Positions 46,332 to 55,672 are shown, numbered from the stretch's first letter. The stretch is 64,000 bases of DNA from Dankookia rubra (GCF_004355005.1 NZ_SMSJ01000002.1:186001-250000), one strand, 5' to 3'. Translations and numbers: made by a program. Notes: generated from the sequence alone by a model not told the origin.

Positions 46332-46422
46332 GCCGCCGCACCCCTTCCCCAACATCGCGCCCATTCCGCACGGTGAGGCCAGTTGGCCTCGCCGACCGCG
46401 GTCCTGACGGAACTAGCCTCCC

Positions 46423-47937
46423 ATGGAAGAAATCGGCCTGCTGATGCAGGGCTTCGCGGTGGCCCTGCAGCCCGACAACATGCTGCTGATGCTGATCGGT
46501 GTCGTGCTCGGCGTGCTGATCGGCGTGCTGCCGGGTCTCGGCGGTGCCAACGGCATCGCCATCCTGCTGCCCCTCACCTTCGCCATGCCGCCGGTCTCGG
46601 CGGTGATCATGCTGTCCTGCATCTACTGGGGCGCATTGTTCGGCGGCGCTATCACCTCCATCCTGTTCAACATCCCTGGCGAGCCCTGGTCGGTCGCCAC
46701 CACCTTCGACGGCTACCCGATGGCCCAGCAGGGCCGCGCGGGCGAGGCGCTGACGGCGGCCTTCACCTCCTCCTTCGTCGGTGCCTTTGTCGCTGTCGTC
46801 ATGATCACCTTCGTCGCGCCGGTGATCGCCGGTTTCGCGCTGCGCTTCGGGCCGCCCGAATTCTTCGCTGTGATGTTCCTCTCCTTCGCCAGTTTCGTCG
46901 GCATGGCCAAGGGCTCGCCGCTCAAGTCGCTGGCGGCGATGATGCTCGGCTTCCTGCTGGCGGCCGTCGGCATGGATACCGTGACCGGCCAGCTTCGCAT
47001 GACCTTCGGGTCGAGCGAGATGATCCGCGGCTTCGACTTCCTGGTTGCGGTCATCGGCCTCTTCGGCATCAGCGAGATCCTCTGCTCGATCGAGGACGGG
47101 CTGAGCTTCAAGGGGCAGAAGGCGAAGATCGACCTCAAGGTCGTGCTGCGCACCTGGAAGGAAATGCCGAAGCATGCGCTGCTGGCGGCGCGCTCGGCGA
47201 TCATCGGCGTCTGGATGGGCATCACCCCGGCCGGCGCGACCCCGGCCTCATTCATGTCCTATGGCGTCGCCCGCAAGATGTCGAAGGATCCAGCCGGCTT
47301 CGGCCATGGCAAGATCGAGGGCGTGATCGCGCCCGAGACCGCGGCGCATGCCGCAGGGACCTCGGCGCTGCTGCCGATGCTGACCCTAGGCGTGCCAGGC
47401 TCGCCGACCGCGGCGGTGCTGCTCGGCGGGCTGATCATGTGGGGCCTGCAGCCGGGCCCGATGCTCTTCGTCGAGCAGAAGGAGTTCGTCTGGGGGCTGA
47501 TCGCCAGCATGTATCTCGGCAACATCGCCGGGCTGCTGGTGGTGCTGGTGGCGGTGCCCTGGTTCGCCGCCATCCTTCGGGTGCCCTTCCCGATCATCGC
47601 CGCGCTGATCCTCACGGTCTGCGCCATCGGCGCCTACACGGTCAGCAATGCCGAGTTCGACATCGTGCTGATGCTGATCTTCGGCGTGGTCGGCTATGTC
47701 ATGAAGAAGCTGGATTACCCGCTTGCGCCGCTGGTGCTGGCGCTGGTCCTCGGCGACCGGACGGAGGAGGCCTTCCGCCAGTCGCTGCTGGTGAGCGAGG
47801 GCAGCATGGGCATCTTCTTCCACAACTGGCTGAGCGGCGGGATCATGGCTGCCGGCATCGCGTTGCTGGCCTGGCCGCTGCTGGGCTGGCTGCGCGGCGT
47901 CATCGCCTCGGGCATGGGGCGCGCGCGTGCCGCCTGA
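46423..47937 (+). CDS. tctA: TTT transporter large permease subunit
   Basis: A 504-residue permease with about 12 membrane helices. Conserved TctA motifs are GVLIGVLPGLGGANGIAILLPLTF (25-48), YWGALFGGAITSILFNIPGEP, and the repeat GITPAGATPASFMSYG with the C-terminal LTLGVPGSPTAAVLLGG. The two pseudo-symmetric halves carry the glycine-rich loops that form the substrate path. It ends 7 bases ahead of a two-hairpin intergenic element that may terminate the operon. Confidence 0.95.
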   Translation: MEEIGLLMQGFAVALQPDNMLLMLIGVVLGVLIGVLPGLGGANGIAILLPLTFAMPPVSAVIMLSCIYWGALFGGAITSILFNIPGEPWSVATTFDGYPMAQQGRAGEALTAAFTSSFVGAFVAVVMITFVAPVIAGFALRFGPPEFFAVMFLSFASFVGMAKGSPLKSLAAMMLGFLLAAVGMDTVTGQLRMTFGSSEMIRGFDFLVAVIGLFGISEILCSIEDGLSFKGQKAKIDLKVVLRTWKEMPKHALLAARSAIIGVWMGITPAGATPASFMSYGVARKMSKDPAGFGHGKIEGVIAPETAAHAAGTSALLPMLTLGVPGSPTAAVLLGGLIMWGLQPGPMLFVEQKEFVWGLIASMYLGNIAGLLVVLVAVPWFAAILRVPFPIIAALILTVCAIGAYTVSNAEFDIVLMLIFGVVGYVMKKLDYPLAPLVLALVLGDRTEEAFRQSLLVSEGSMGIFFHNWLSGGIMAAGIALLAWPLLGWLRGVIASGMGRARAA

Positions 47938-47944
47938 GAAAATC

Positions 47945-48071
47945 GGGGAGGGAAGGGTATTCCCTCCCCAAGCCCCACTTTTCCTTTCCGTGAGTCTGGC
48001 ACTCGACGCGCGACAGCAGCCGACCCAGACGAATAGATGAGGGGTTCGGGGAAGAATATCTTCTCCCCCGA
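47945..48071. repeat. Two-hairpin intergenic element, copy A
   Basis: First hairpin GGGGAGGGAA-gggta-TTCCCTCCCC at 47945-47969, second hairpin built on GGGG(A)AGAA/TTCTCCCC at about 48048-48068. Between them lie CTTTCCGTGAGTC, CAGCCGAC (48017-48024) and ATGAG (48037-48041), which also occur in the same order in copy B at 58284-58383. It fills the gap between tctA and the convergent gamma carbonic anhydrase gene. Confidence 0.7.
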
Positions 48072-48078
48072 TCTTCCT

Positions 48079-48615
48079 TCATCCGGCCAGCGTCGCCCTA
48101 TGCCGGCCGGCGAGTTCCACGTAGTGCGGCGCCGTCTTGCCGAAGCGCGCGCGCTCCTCTTCGCCCAGCACCCTCACGAACTTCGCCGGGTTGCCAACCC
48201 AGAACTCGTACTTTCCCATTCGCTTGCGCGGCGGCAGCACGCTGCCGGCCGCCAGCAGCGCCCCTTCTTCCATCACCGCGCCGTCCAGCACTGTGGCGCC
48301 CATGCCGACGAAGGCGAAATCCTCTAGCGTGCAAGCATGGATGATGGCGGCATGACCGACCGTGACATGGTCACCGATGATGGTGGCCTCGGCGGCCCGG
48401 TTCACGTGGATGATGGTGCCATCCTGGATGTTCGTGCCGGCGCCGATGCGGATGAAGTTGGTGTCGCCGCGCAGCACGCAGTGATACCAGACATTGCTGC
48501 CGGCCCCGATGGTGACGTCGCCGATGACGGCCGCCGTCGGCGCGACCCAGGCGGTGTCGTGCACCGCCGGGGCCTTGCCCTCAAAGGGATAGAAGGGCGG
48601 CGAGACGTCGGTCAT
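48079..48615 (-). CDS. Gamma-class carbonic anhydrase-like hexapeptide protein
   Basis: A 178-residue left-handed beta-helix protein with repeated hexapeptides (IGDVTIGAGSNVWYHCVLRGD). The three metal histidines are His70, His88 and His93, the usual pattern for the YrdA/CaiE group. Zinc or iron binding and CO2 hydration are family possibilities; many members have weak activity. It overlaps argC by four bases (ATGA) and is translated after it. The 3' end faces the two-hairpin element and the tct operon. Confidence 0.93.
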   Translation of the reverse strand: MTDVSPPFYPFEGKAPAVHDTAWVAPTAAVIGDVTIGAGSNVWYHCVLRGDTNFIRIGAGTNIQDGTIIHVNRAAEATIIGDHVTVGHAAIIHACTLEDFAFVGMGATVLDGAVMEEGALLAAGSVLPPRKRMGKYEFWVGNPAKFVRVLGEEERARFGKTAPHYVELAGRHRATLAG

Positions 48616-49565
48616 TCGGCCGCGGCCGGCAGTCGGGTTTCGACGGCGATGCCGAGCATCAGGCCAAGGTTCTGCACCGCCGCGCCCGAGGCGCCCTTGC
48701 CCAGGTTGTCGTAGCGCGCCGTCAGCACTGCTTGGCCGCGCGCGGCATTCCCGTGCACCCGGAGTTCCAGCTGGTTGGTGTTGTTCATGGCCTCCGGCTC
48801 CAGCTTGGCCTCGGCCTTCACCACGCGGACATAGGCGCTGCCGGCATAGCGCGCGGTCAGCACCGACTCGAGATCCGCCGGCGCCGGGCCGCCGGTCAGC
48901 AGGTCGAGGTGCAGCGGAATGCTGTCGATCATGCCCTGGCGGAAGTCGCCGACGCTGGGCACGAAGATCGGCCGGCGCGTCAGGCCGGTGTAGTAATGCA
49001 TCTCGGCGACGTGCTTGTGCTCGAGACCGAGCCCGTAGAGCTCGAATTCCGGCGCGGTGCGGGATTCATAGGCCGCAATCATCGCATTGCCGCCGCCGGA
49101 ATAGCCGGAGACGGCATTCACCGTGACCGGGTAGTCGGCCGGCAGCAGCCCCGCCTGGATCAGCGGGCGCAGCAGCAGGATCGCCCCGGTCGGGTAGCAG
49201 CCGGGATTGGAGACGCGCATGGACGCCGCGATCTTCGCCGGCTGCTCCGGCGACAGCTCCGGCAGGCCATAGGCCCAGTCGGGATTCACCCGGAAGGCGG
49301 TGCTGGCATCCAGCACCTTGGGCGCCTCGGCGCCGAGCGAGGCGGCCAGCGCCGCGCTCTCCTTTGCCGCCTCGTCCGGCAGGCAGAGGACAACCAGGTC
49401 GACCGAGGCCATCATCTCGCGCCGCGCCCCAGGATCCTTGCGGCGCTCGGGGGCGATGGATCGGACGGCGACATGCGGCAGCAGCTCCAGCCGCTCGCGG
49501 ATCTGCAGGCCGGTGGTCCCGGCCTCGCCATCGATGAACACCGTCGGGATGCTGCCCTTGGCCAT
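48612..49565 (-). CDS. argC: N-acetyl-gamma-glutamyl-phosphate reductase, short type
   Basis: A 317-residue enzyme of arginine synthesis. Start ATG 49565 is chosen because AGGAG lies eight bases upstream; a GTG at 49574 sits too close to it. NADP-binding IDGEAGTTGLQIRERL (11-26), active-site SNPGCYPTGAILLL with Cys123, and SGYSGGGNAMI. The IDGEAGTTG start and length mark the class 2 ArgC. It is first in an ArgC-carbonic anhydrase pair. Confidence 0.96.
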   Translation of the reverse strand: MAKGSIPTVFIDGEAGTTGLQIRERLELLPHVAVRSIAPERRKDPGARREMMASVDLVVLCLPDEAAKESAALAASLGAEAPKVLDASTAFRVNPDWAYGLPELSPEQPAKIAASMRVSNPGCYPTGAILLLRPLIQAGLLPADYPVTVNAVSGYSGGGNAMIAAYESRTAPEFELYGLGLEHKHVAEMHYYTGLTRRPIFVPSVGDFRQGMIDSIPLHLDLLTGGPAPADLESVLTARYAGSAYVRVVKAEAKLEPEAMNNTNQLELRVHGNAARGQAVLTARYDNLGKGASGAAVQNLGLMLGIAVETRLPAAAE

Positions 49566-49756
49566 GTCGCGCACTCCTCACGCACTCGCATAGGGCGCAA
49601 AAGCGCCGGGCGATGCAAGACCCGCCGGGCCGGCCGGCCGCAGCCCTGCCATGCACCGCGGCCATCGCTCCGCAACGATCCGCCGCGACGCCATCCTTGA
49701 ATTGCCCTTGGCTTCTTGCGCTGAATGCCTGAACCAAGAAGGGGGAGAGGCCAGGG

Positions 49757-50254
49757 ATGCCCGTCTATCTCAACGCGTTCGAGGCCGGGACCGACCCTGC
49801 GTCGCTCGGCTTCCCGCATCAGCCGCAGGGCCTCGGCGTGGTGGCGATGACCGCGGGGGCGCTGTTCGGCGTCCATCTCGAATCCGCGGTCCCGGCGGCT
49901 CGAGACGGTGCCGTCGCGGCGCTGCGTGACCTGATGGCGCGGCACGGGGCCGGGCCGATCCTGGCGCTCTACGGGTCCTGCAACCATGCCGGCCGCTACC
50001 CCGAAGCCGGCAACCGGCTGGCCGCCTGGCAGGCGGAGATGGAGGGCATCGCCCGGCAGCTCGGCGGCTGGCACGGTCCGGCGCGCGGCTGCAACACCGG
50101 CTTCATCGAGCCGCGCCCGGGCACCACCATCGAATACCAAGCGGATTACGGCCGTGGCAGCTGCCGAATCGAGTATCGCCGCGCCGCGGCCGCTCCGCCG
50201 GGCCAGCTGCACGAGATCGATGGCGCCACGCGGCTGGTCGAATTTGCCGTTTGA
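49757..50254 (+). CDS. Hypothetical cytosolic protein
   Basis: A 165-residue protein with GGGGGAGAGG ahead of the ATG. No signal peptide or membrane helix is visible. A repeated small-residue pattern MTAGALFGVHLESAVPAARDG and the region SCNHAGRYPEAGNRLAAWQAEMEGIARQLGG look structured; the end IEYQADYGRGSCRIEYRR is basic. Codon use matches neighbours, so it is probably real. I know no family. It is convergent with rpsI. Confidence 0.6.
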   Translation: MPVYLNAFEAGTDPASLGFPHQPQGLGVVAMTAGALFGVHLESAVPAARDGAVAALRDLMARHGAGPILALYGSCNHAGRYPEAGNRLAAWQAEMEGIARQLGGWHGPARGCNTGFIEPRPGTTIEYQADYGRGSCRIEYRRAAAAPPGQLHEIDGATRLVEFAV

Positions 50255-50266
50255 CTGGGAGAATTG

Positions 50267-50295
50267 AAAAAGGCCCCGGCATCGCTGCCGGGACC
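50267..50295 (-). terminator. Rho-independent terminator of rplM-rpsI
   Basis: Read on the minus strand the arm GGTCCCGGCA (50286-50295) pairs with TGCCGGGGCC (50272-50281) around a GCGA loop and is followed by TTTTT. It sits 17 bases after the rpsI stop, in the right orientation. Confidence 0.9.
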
Positions 50296-50312
50296 CTTCT
50301 CGGGGTGCAGGC

Positions 50313-50807
50313 TCAGCGCTTGCTGAACTGGAAGGACCGGCGGGCCTTCGCCTTGCCGTACTTCTTGCGCTCGACCACGCGCGGGTCGCGGGTCAGGAAG
50401 CCGGCCTTCTTCAGGATCGGCCGCAGATCCGGCTCGTAGTTGGTCAACGCGCGGCTGATGCCGTGGCGCACCGCGCCGGCCTGGCCGGACAGCCCGCCGC
50501 CGGTCACCGTGGCGATGACGTCGAACTGCTCGTAGCGGTCCGCCACCAGGAAGGGCTGGGAGAGAAGCATCCGCAGCACCGGCCGGGCGAAGTAGGTCAG
50601 GACCGGCTTGCCGTTGATCTCCATGTTGCCCTTGCCGGGCTTCACCCAGACGCGGGCCACGGCGTTCTTGCGGCGGCCGGTGGCATAGGCGCGGCCCCAC
50701 TGGTCGCGCTTCGGGGTGCGCGGAACCATGGAGTTCTCGCCGGCGGCAGGGGTGCCCTGCACCAGCGTCTTCAGATCGGCGAGCGTGCCGGTGATCTGCT
50801 CGCTCAT
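50313..50807 (-). CDS. rpsI: 30S ribosomal protein S9
   Basis: A 164-residue protein starting at ATG 50807. The S9 core [18 protein letters not shown] (38-55) and the C-terminal [20 protein letters not shown] tail, which reaches into the P site, are intact. The first 35 residues are an extension common in alphaproteobacteria (S9 is 130 residues in E. coli). It lies two bases behind rplM. Confidence 0.98.
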   Translation of the reverse strand: MSEQITGTLADLKTLVQGTPAAGENSMVPRTPKRDQWGRAYATGRRKNAVARVWVKPGKGNMEINGKPVLTYFARPVLRMLLSQPFLVADRYEQFDVIATVTGGGLSGQAGAVRHGISRALTNYEPDLRPILKKAGFLTRDPRVVERKKYGKAKARRSFQFSKR

Positions 50808-50809
50808 GC

Positions 50810-51286
50810 TCAGGCCACCTTGTTCTTGCGGTTCATGCCGGCGACGTCGAGCGCGACCGGCTGCTGCCCGGCATGCGGGTGCTCGGGCCCGGCATAAACG
50901 TGCAGGTTCTTCATCTGGGCGCGGCCCAGCGGACCGCGGGTGATCATCCGCTCGACCGCCTTCTCGACGACGCGCTCGGGGTGCTTGCCCTCGAGCCGCT
51001 CGCGCACGGTGCGCTCCTTGATGCCGCCGGCATAGCCGGTGTGCCAGTAGAAGACGGACTGTTCCGCCTTCTGGCCGGTCACCTTGACCTTCTGCGCATT
51101 GACCACGATCACGTGGTCGCCGCAGTCGACATGCGGGGTGAACTGGGGCTTGTGCTTGCCGCGGAGACGCATGGCGATGACCGTGGCGAGGCGGCCGAGC
51201 ACGAGGCCCTCCGCATCCACCACATACCACCCCTTCTGCACCTCCGCCGGCTTCAGCGAGCGGGTCTGCGTCTCTAGCAGCGACAT
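50810..51286 (-). CDS. rplM: 50S ribosomal protein L13
   Basis: A 158-residue protein. L13 marks: [19 protein letters not shown] (22-40), [44 protein letters not shown] and [17 protein letters not shown]. First gene of the rplM-rpsI operon; it is divergent from an IlvD/Edd gene across a 216-base region that holds a perfect palindrome. Confidence 0.98.
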   Translation of the reverse strand: MSLLETQTRSLKPAEVQKGWYVVDAEGLVLGRLATVIAMRLRGKHKPQFTPHVDCGDHVIVVNAQKVKVTGQKAEQSVFYWHTGYAGGIKERTVRERLEGKHPERVVEKAVERMITRGPLGRAQMKNLHVYAGPEHPHAGQQPVALDVAGMNRKNKVA

Positions 51287-51375
51287 CGTCTCGATCGGTC
51301 CGGATGGGGGAAGAGGCGCGGCTTATGGCCCCCGACCGCGCGTAGGTCAAGGGAAAAGGCGGCTTTCGTCGCAAC

Positions 51376-51389
51376 GGTATCATGATACC
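51376..51389. promoter_or_regulatory. Perfect 14-base palindrome GGTATCATGATACC
   Basis: A flawless inverted repeat sits in the divergent region between rplM (start 51286) and the dehydratase (start 51503). Its form resembles operators of GntR-type (FadR/FCD) regulators, often found at sugar-acid and hydroxy-acid operons. No regulator gene is seen in this window. Confidence 0.6.
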
Positions 51390-51502
51390 ACAAACCACGC
51401 GCGGCCGCCCCGGCAGCCCCACGCCCGCGGAGGCTGGCCGCCCGCCGTGCCCGCAGTATCATGGCGGCGACGCGTGCCGAGCGGCGCCGAGGGAGGAAGC
51501 GA

Positions 51503-53203
51503 GTGACCGACGATTCGAAAGGTTTGGCCCGCAACGTCGCCAATTACGGCGACCGCGAGTTCTCGCTCTATCTCCGGCGCACCTTCGCGGCGTCCATGGG
51601 CTACTCGCGGAAGGCGCTGGAAAAGCCGGTGGTCGGCATCGCCGACACCGCCTCGGACTACAACAACTGCCACCGCAGCGTGCCCGAGCTGGTCGAGGCG
51701 GTGAAGCGCGGCGTGCTCGGGGCCGGTGCCCTGCCGCTCGGCTTCCCCACCGTCAGCCTTTGCGAGCCCTCGCTGACGCCGACCTCCATGCACTACCGCA
51801 ACCTCATGGCGCTCGACACCGAGGCGATGCTCACGGCCCAGCCGATGGACGCCGCGGTGCTGATCGGCGGCTGTGACAAGACCGTGCCGGCCCAGCTCAT
51901 GGCGGCCGCCAGCGCCGACGTGCCGAGCGTCATGCTGGTCACCGGCCCGATGCTGGCGCAGCGCTTCGAGGGCGAGCGGCTGGCCGCCTGCACCGATTGC
52001 CGCCGCTACTGGGCGCAGTACCGCGCCGGCACTGTCTCGGCCGAGCGGATCGGCCAGATCGAGGGCAAGCTGGCGACGACCTCCGGCACCTGCGGCGTCA
52101 TGGGCACCGCCTCCACCATGGCCTGCCTTGCCGCCGCGCTCGGCTTCATGCCGCTGATGGCGGCCAGCGCGCCGGCGGTGCATTCCGACCGGCTGCGGAT
52201 GGCCGAGGAGGCCGGGGAGCTGGCGGTGCGGCTGATCACCCACCCCGTCCGCCCCTCCCAGCTCATCACCGCAAAATCGGTCGAGAATGCACTCCGCGTG
52301 CTGCTCGCCCTCGGCGGCTCGACCAATGCGCTGATCCACCTGACCGCCATCGCCGGCCGGGTGGGGGTGAAAATCGACCTCAGGCGGCTCGATGCCCTCA
52401 GCGAGGAAACCCCTGTCCTGGTCGACCTGAAGCCGACCGGCGAGGGCTACATGGAGGATTTTCACGCCGCCGGCGGCATGGTGGCGCTGCTGCGGGAGCT
52501 ACGCGACCTGCTGCACCTCGACACCATCGACCTCTACGGCCGGACGCTGGCCGAGCAGATCGATGCGGGCACGCCTTGGGTGGACCGCGCGATCATCCGC
52601 GGCCGCAGCGCCCCGGTCTCGCCGGTCGGCGGCCTGGTCTCGCTCTTCGGTAGCCTGGCGCCGGACGGCGCCATCCTGAAGCGCAGCGCGGCGACCCCGG
52701 CGCTGTTCGAGTCCGAGGCGCGCTGCGTGGTCTTCGACGGCCTTGCCGACCTCGCCGCGCGGATCGACAGCGACGCGCTCGACGTCACCGCCAGCGACAT
52801 CCTGGTGCTGAAGAATGTCGGCCCCCTCACCCCGGCCGGCATGCCGGAAGCCGGCTACCTGCCGATCCCGAAGAAGCTGGCGCGGCAGGGCGTCAAGGAC
52901 ATGGTGCGGATGAGCGACTGCCGGATGTCGGGCACCGCCTTCGGCACCATCGTGCTGCACATCTCGCCCGAGGCCGCCGCCGGCGGGCCGCTCGGGCTGG
53001 TCGAGACCGGCGACCGGGTGCGGCTTTCGGTCAAGGAGCGGCGGCTCGACCTGCTGGTCGAGGAGGCCGAGCTCGCCCGCCGCCGCGCTGCCTGGACGCC
53101 GCCGGCCCGGCCGCGGCGCGGCTGGGACCAACTGGTGCACGACCAAGTGCTGCAGGCGCCGGAGGGCGCGGACTTGGCTTTCCTGCGGCCGGAAGGCGCC
53201 TGA
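51503..53203 (+). CDS. IlvD/Edd-family dehydratase (sugar-acid or dihydroxy-acid)
   Basis: A 566-residue Fe-S dehydratase from a GTG at 51503, preceded by GGAGG; an ATG at 51461 would add 14 basic residues. Cluster cysteines: Cys56 (YNNCHRSV), Cys124 (GGCDKTVPA) and Cys197 (SGTCGVMGTAST). The CDKTVP and SGTCGVMGTAST blocks fit the pentonate/sugar-acid branch (xylonate, arabonate or similar) at least as well as IlvD. An upstream palindrome also suits a catabolic gene. True ilvD may lie elsewhere. Followed after 142 bases by an M20 peptidase gene. Confidence 0.85.
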   Translation: MTDDSKGLARNVANYGDREFSLYLRRTFAASMGYSRKALEKPVVGIADTASDYNNCHRSVPELVEAVKRGVLGAGALPLGFPTVSLCEPSLTPTSMHYRNLMALDTEAMLTAQPMDAAVLIGGCDKTVPAQLMAAASADVPSVMLVTGPMLAQRFEGERLAACTDCRRYWAQYRAGTVSAERIGQIEGKLATTSGTCGVMGTASTMACLAAALGFMPLMAASAPAVHSDRLRMAEEAGELAVRLITHPVRPSQLITAKSVENALRVLLALGGSTNALIHLTAIAGRVGVKIDLRRLDALSEETPVLVDLKPTGEGYMEDFHAAGGMVALLRELRDLLHLDTIDLYGRTLAEQIDAGTPWVDRAIIRGRSAPVSPVGGLVSLFGSLAPDGAILKRSAATPALFESEARCVVFDGLADLAARIDSDALDVTASDILVLKNVGPLTPAGMPEAGYLPIPKKLARQGVKDMVRMSDCRMSGTAFGTIVLHISPEAAAGGPLGLVETGDRVRLSVKERRLDLLVEEAELARRRAAWTPPARPRRGWDQLVHDQVLQAPEGADLAFLRPEGA

Positions 53204-53345
53204 GCCGGGCCGCCGGCAAAAGCGGCACCCGGGTCGGGTCGCCGGCCCGAGGCACGGCTGATCTGGTTGGGGTCGGGCGAGCCCGCCCCTTGCAACCGGC
53301 GTCTCCGCGCCCAATAGGGTCTGCCAATCTGCCGGGAAGGCAACC

Positions 53346-54521
53346 ATGCCCGTTCTCAACCGTATCGCCGAATTCCACCCCGAGCTCACCGCCTGGCGGC
53401 GGGACTTCCATGCCCATCCCGAAACCGCCTTCGAGGAGGTCCGCACCGCCGGCATCGTCGCCGCGAAGCTGCGCGAGTTCGGCTGCGACGAGGTGATCAC
53501 CGGCATCGCCAAGACCGGCGTCGTCGGCGTCATCCGCGGCCAGGGGAGCAGCACCCGTGCCATCGGCCTCCGCGCCGACATGGACGCGCTGCCCATCCTC
53601 GAGGCCACGGGGCTGCCGCATGCCTCGACCGTGCCGGGGAAGATGCATGCCTGCGGCCATGACGGCCACACCACCATGCTGCTCGGCGCGGCGCGCTACC
53701 TGGCGGAGACCCGCAACTTCTCCGGCACCGTCTATGTCATCTTCCAGCCAGCCGAGGAGGCCGGCGGCGGCGGCAACGTCATGGTGCAGGAGGGCCTGTT
53801 CGACCGCTTCCCAATGGAGCGGGTCTTCGGGATGCACAACTGGCCCGGCGCGCCGGAAGGCGTCTTCCTTTGGCGGAACGGCCCGGTCATGGCGGCGACC
53901 GCCAATCTCCGCGCCACCATTACCGGCAAGGGTGCGCACGGCGCCATGCCGAACCAGGGCAACGACCCGATCGTCATCGCCTCCCAGATCGTCACCGCGC
54001 TGCAGAGCATCGTCGCGCGCAACGTCGACCCGGTCGAATCCGGCGTCGTCACCATCGGCCATATCCAGGGCGGCGATACCTGGAACGTCATCCCGCAGGA
54101 GGTGACGCTGCGCGGCACCGCCCGCTGGTTCAAGCCGGAGGTCGGCGACCTGCTGGAGGCGAAGTTCACCTCGCTCGTCACCGGCATCGCCGCGGCCTTC
54201 GGCGCGACCGCCGAGGCGGTCTTCGACCGCGGCTACCCGGCGACGGTGAACGAGGTCGAGAGCACGCGGCTGGCGGTCAGGGCGGCGCAGGCGGTGGCCG
54301 GCGACGTGCAGGTTCAGGAGATGCCGCGGCCGACCATGGGCGGCGAAGATTTCTCCTTCATGCTGAACGCCAAGGACGGCAACTACATCATGCTCGGCGC
54401 CGGGCGCGGACCGGCCGACCCCCAGGTGCACCACCCGCGCTATGACTTCAACGACGCGGTGCTGCCAGTCGGCGCCAGCTATTGGGCGACCCTGGCCGAG
54501 CAGTTGCTGCCGCGCGCATAG
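53346..54521 (+). CDS. M20D amidohydrolase (hippurate hydrolase/aminoacylase-like)
   Basis: A 391-residue metallohydrolase. The metal-binding block is MHACGHDGHTTMLLGAARYL (100-119, Cys103, His105), the catalytic pair QPAEEAGGGG (Glu137-138) and FGMHNWPGAPEG with His164; the C-terminal MGGEDFSFML supplies the last ligand. Such enzymes cleave N-acyl amino acids or amides. GGGAAGG lies just ahead of the ATG. No signal peptide, so cytoplasmic. Substrate is unknown. Confidence 0.93.
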   Translation: MPVLNRIAEFHPELTAWRRDFHAHPETAFEEVRTAGIVAAKLREFGCDEVITGIAKTGVVGVIRGQGSSTRAIGLRADMDALPILEATGLPHASTVPGKMHACGHDGHTTMLLGAARYLAETRNFSGTVYVIFQPAEEAGGGGNVMVQEGLFDRFPMERVFGMHNWPGAPEGVFLWRNGPVMAATANLRATITGKGAHGAMPNQGNDPIVIASQIVTALQSIVARNVDPVESGVVTIGHIQGGDTWNVIPQEVTLRGTARWFKPEVGDLLEAKFTSLVTGIAAAFGATAEAVFDRGYPATVNEVESTRLAVRAAQAVAGDVQVQEMPRPTMGGEDFSFMLNAKDGNYIMLGAGRGPADPQVHHPRYDFNDAVLPVGASYWATLAEQLLPRA

Positions 54522-54679
54522 GGGTGCGGGCGGCCGGGCACCGTCCCCGCCCGCCGCGCGGCCGCGCCGGGACTGTGTCCCGGCGCATCGCTCGGCCGGG
54601 CTGCCCAGCAAGCCGCACGGGCCCGCCGGGCGGTGCTGGACCAGGATCCTGGCGCGCAACCGCTCTGGATGGTCCGTCC

Positions 54680-55672
54680 ATGCGGTCGCTCGATCCGATC
54701 CCCACACTGTTCATCGACCCCGCCCTCACCTTGGGAAGTTTCAGCCTGCTGGCGGGGGTGATCGTCGAAGCCCTGGCCCCGGCCCCGGGGCTGGCGGTCG
54801 GAGACCCTGGTCGCAGGCACCGGCCACATGCTGGACGACATGCAGCTGCACGGCGTCGCCGCGAAGGTGCTGCGGCATCCGGCGGTGGCCCCCCCCCTGC
54901 AAACCGTGGCGCCAAACGGCCAGCTGAACGCGAATCGGCCCGCCTGTGTCGAGCCCGCGCAACTTGCCGCGGCGCTGGTCGATGTCCTGGGGACACCCGA
55001 GCAGCGCGAGGCAGCGCTGGCGCATGTTGAGGACCCCAAGGTCGAGCGGTTCCTGACCGGCCCGCTGGCCCGCGCGATAGGCGACGTGGCGCGGTTCCGC
55101 TCCGGCACCGCCGCTTGGTTCGACAGCGCTCTGGATCGCGTGGGCGGCGGCTACAAGCGGCGTGTCCAGTTCTGGAAGTGCCCGGCCGCGCCGCTGCTCG
55201 CGGCCGGCAGGAACGTGAATGCGCCGGCGGTGGCCAGCAGCTCTGGGTGCAACCGGGGCTGTCGGCGTCCCTGGCGGACGCGGTCAGCGCCGGCACCCCT
55301 GGCCCGACCAGGGCCCCTGCCCCGGCATCTCCTGCCGTTACCGGACAGCCGCCGGCCGATCCGCAGCAGCAGAATGACGCGAGGCTGTATGAGCTCTGGT
55401 CCCGGAGCCTGCCGTTCGACCGGAGCAACGTCACCATGCCGCACGACGCATGGGACTGGGTGAGGACGATCGCGCTGTGGCTTGCCGGCTTGCGGACCAC
55501 CGCCTGCTCGACCCTGTTCGGCGTGCCGCTCTGGTTCAACGCGCTGCAGCAGCTGGCCCGCATCCGCAGCAGCGGCCCGAGCCCGTGGGAGGCTGCGGCG
55601 GCACGTGGCGACGGCCGATCTGTGGTGAGGGCCGGCCTGCAACTCGGCGCGGCGGCATCCCCGCCCGGCTGA
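54680..55672 (+). pseudogene. Frameshifted remnant of a multi-helix membrane protein
   Basis: Three frame segments read in order give one protein: MRSLDPIPTLFIDPAL...EALAPAPG (from 54680), then after a shift near 54790 RSETLVAGTGHMLDD...ARFRSGTAAWFDSALDRVGGGYKRR, then after a second shift near 55230 LWVQPGLSASL...GLRTTACSTLFGVPLWFNAL. These blocks match a widespread family of unknown function with a WFD-x-MDRVSGWYKRR region and a C-terminal GxxLTALAVSLGAPFWFDLL helix. Besides the frame changes the membrane segments have lost hydrophobic residues (Cys, Pro, Arg inserts), which argues for decay rather than read error. Confidence 0.7.
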
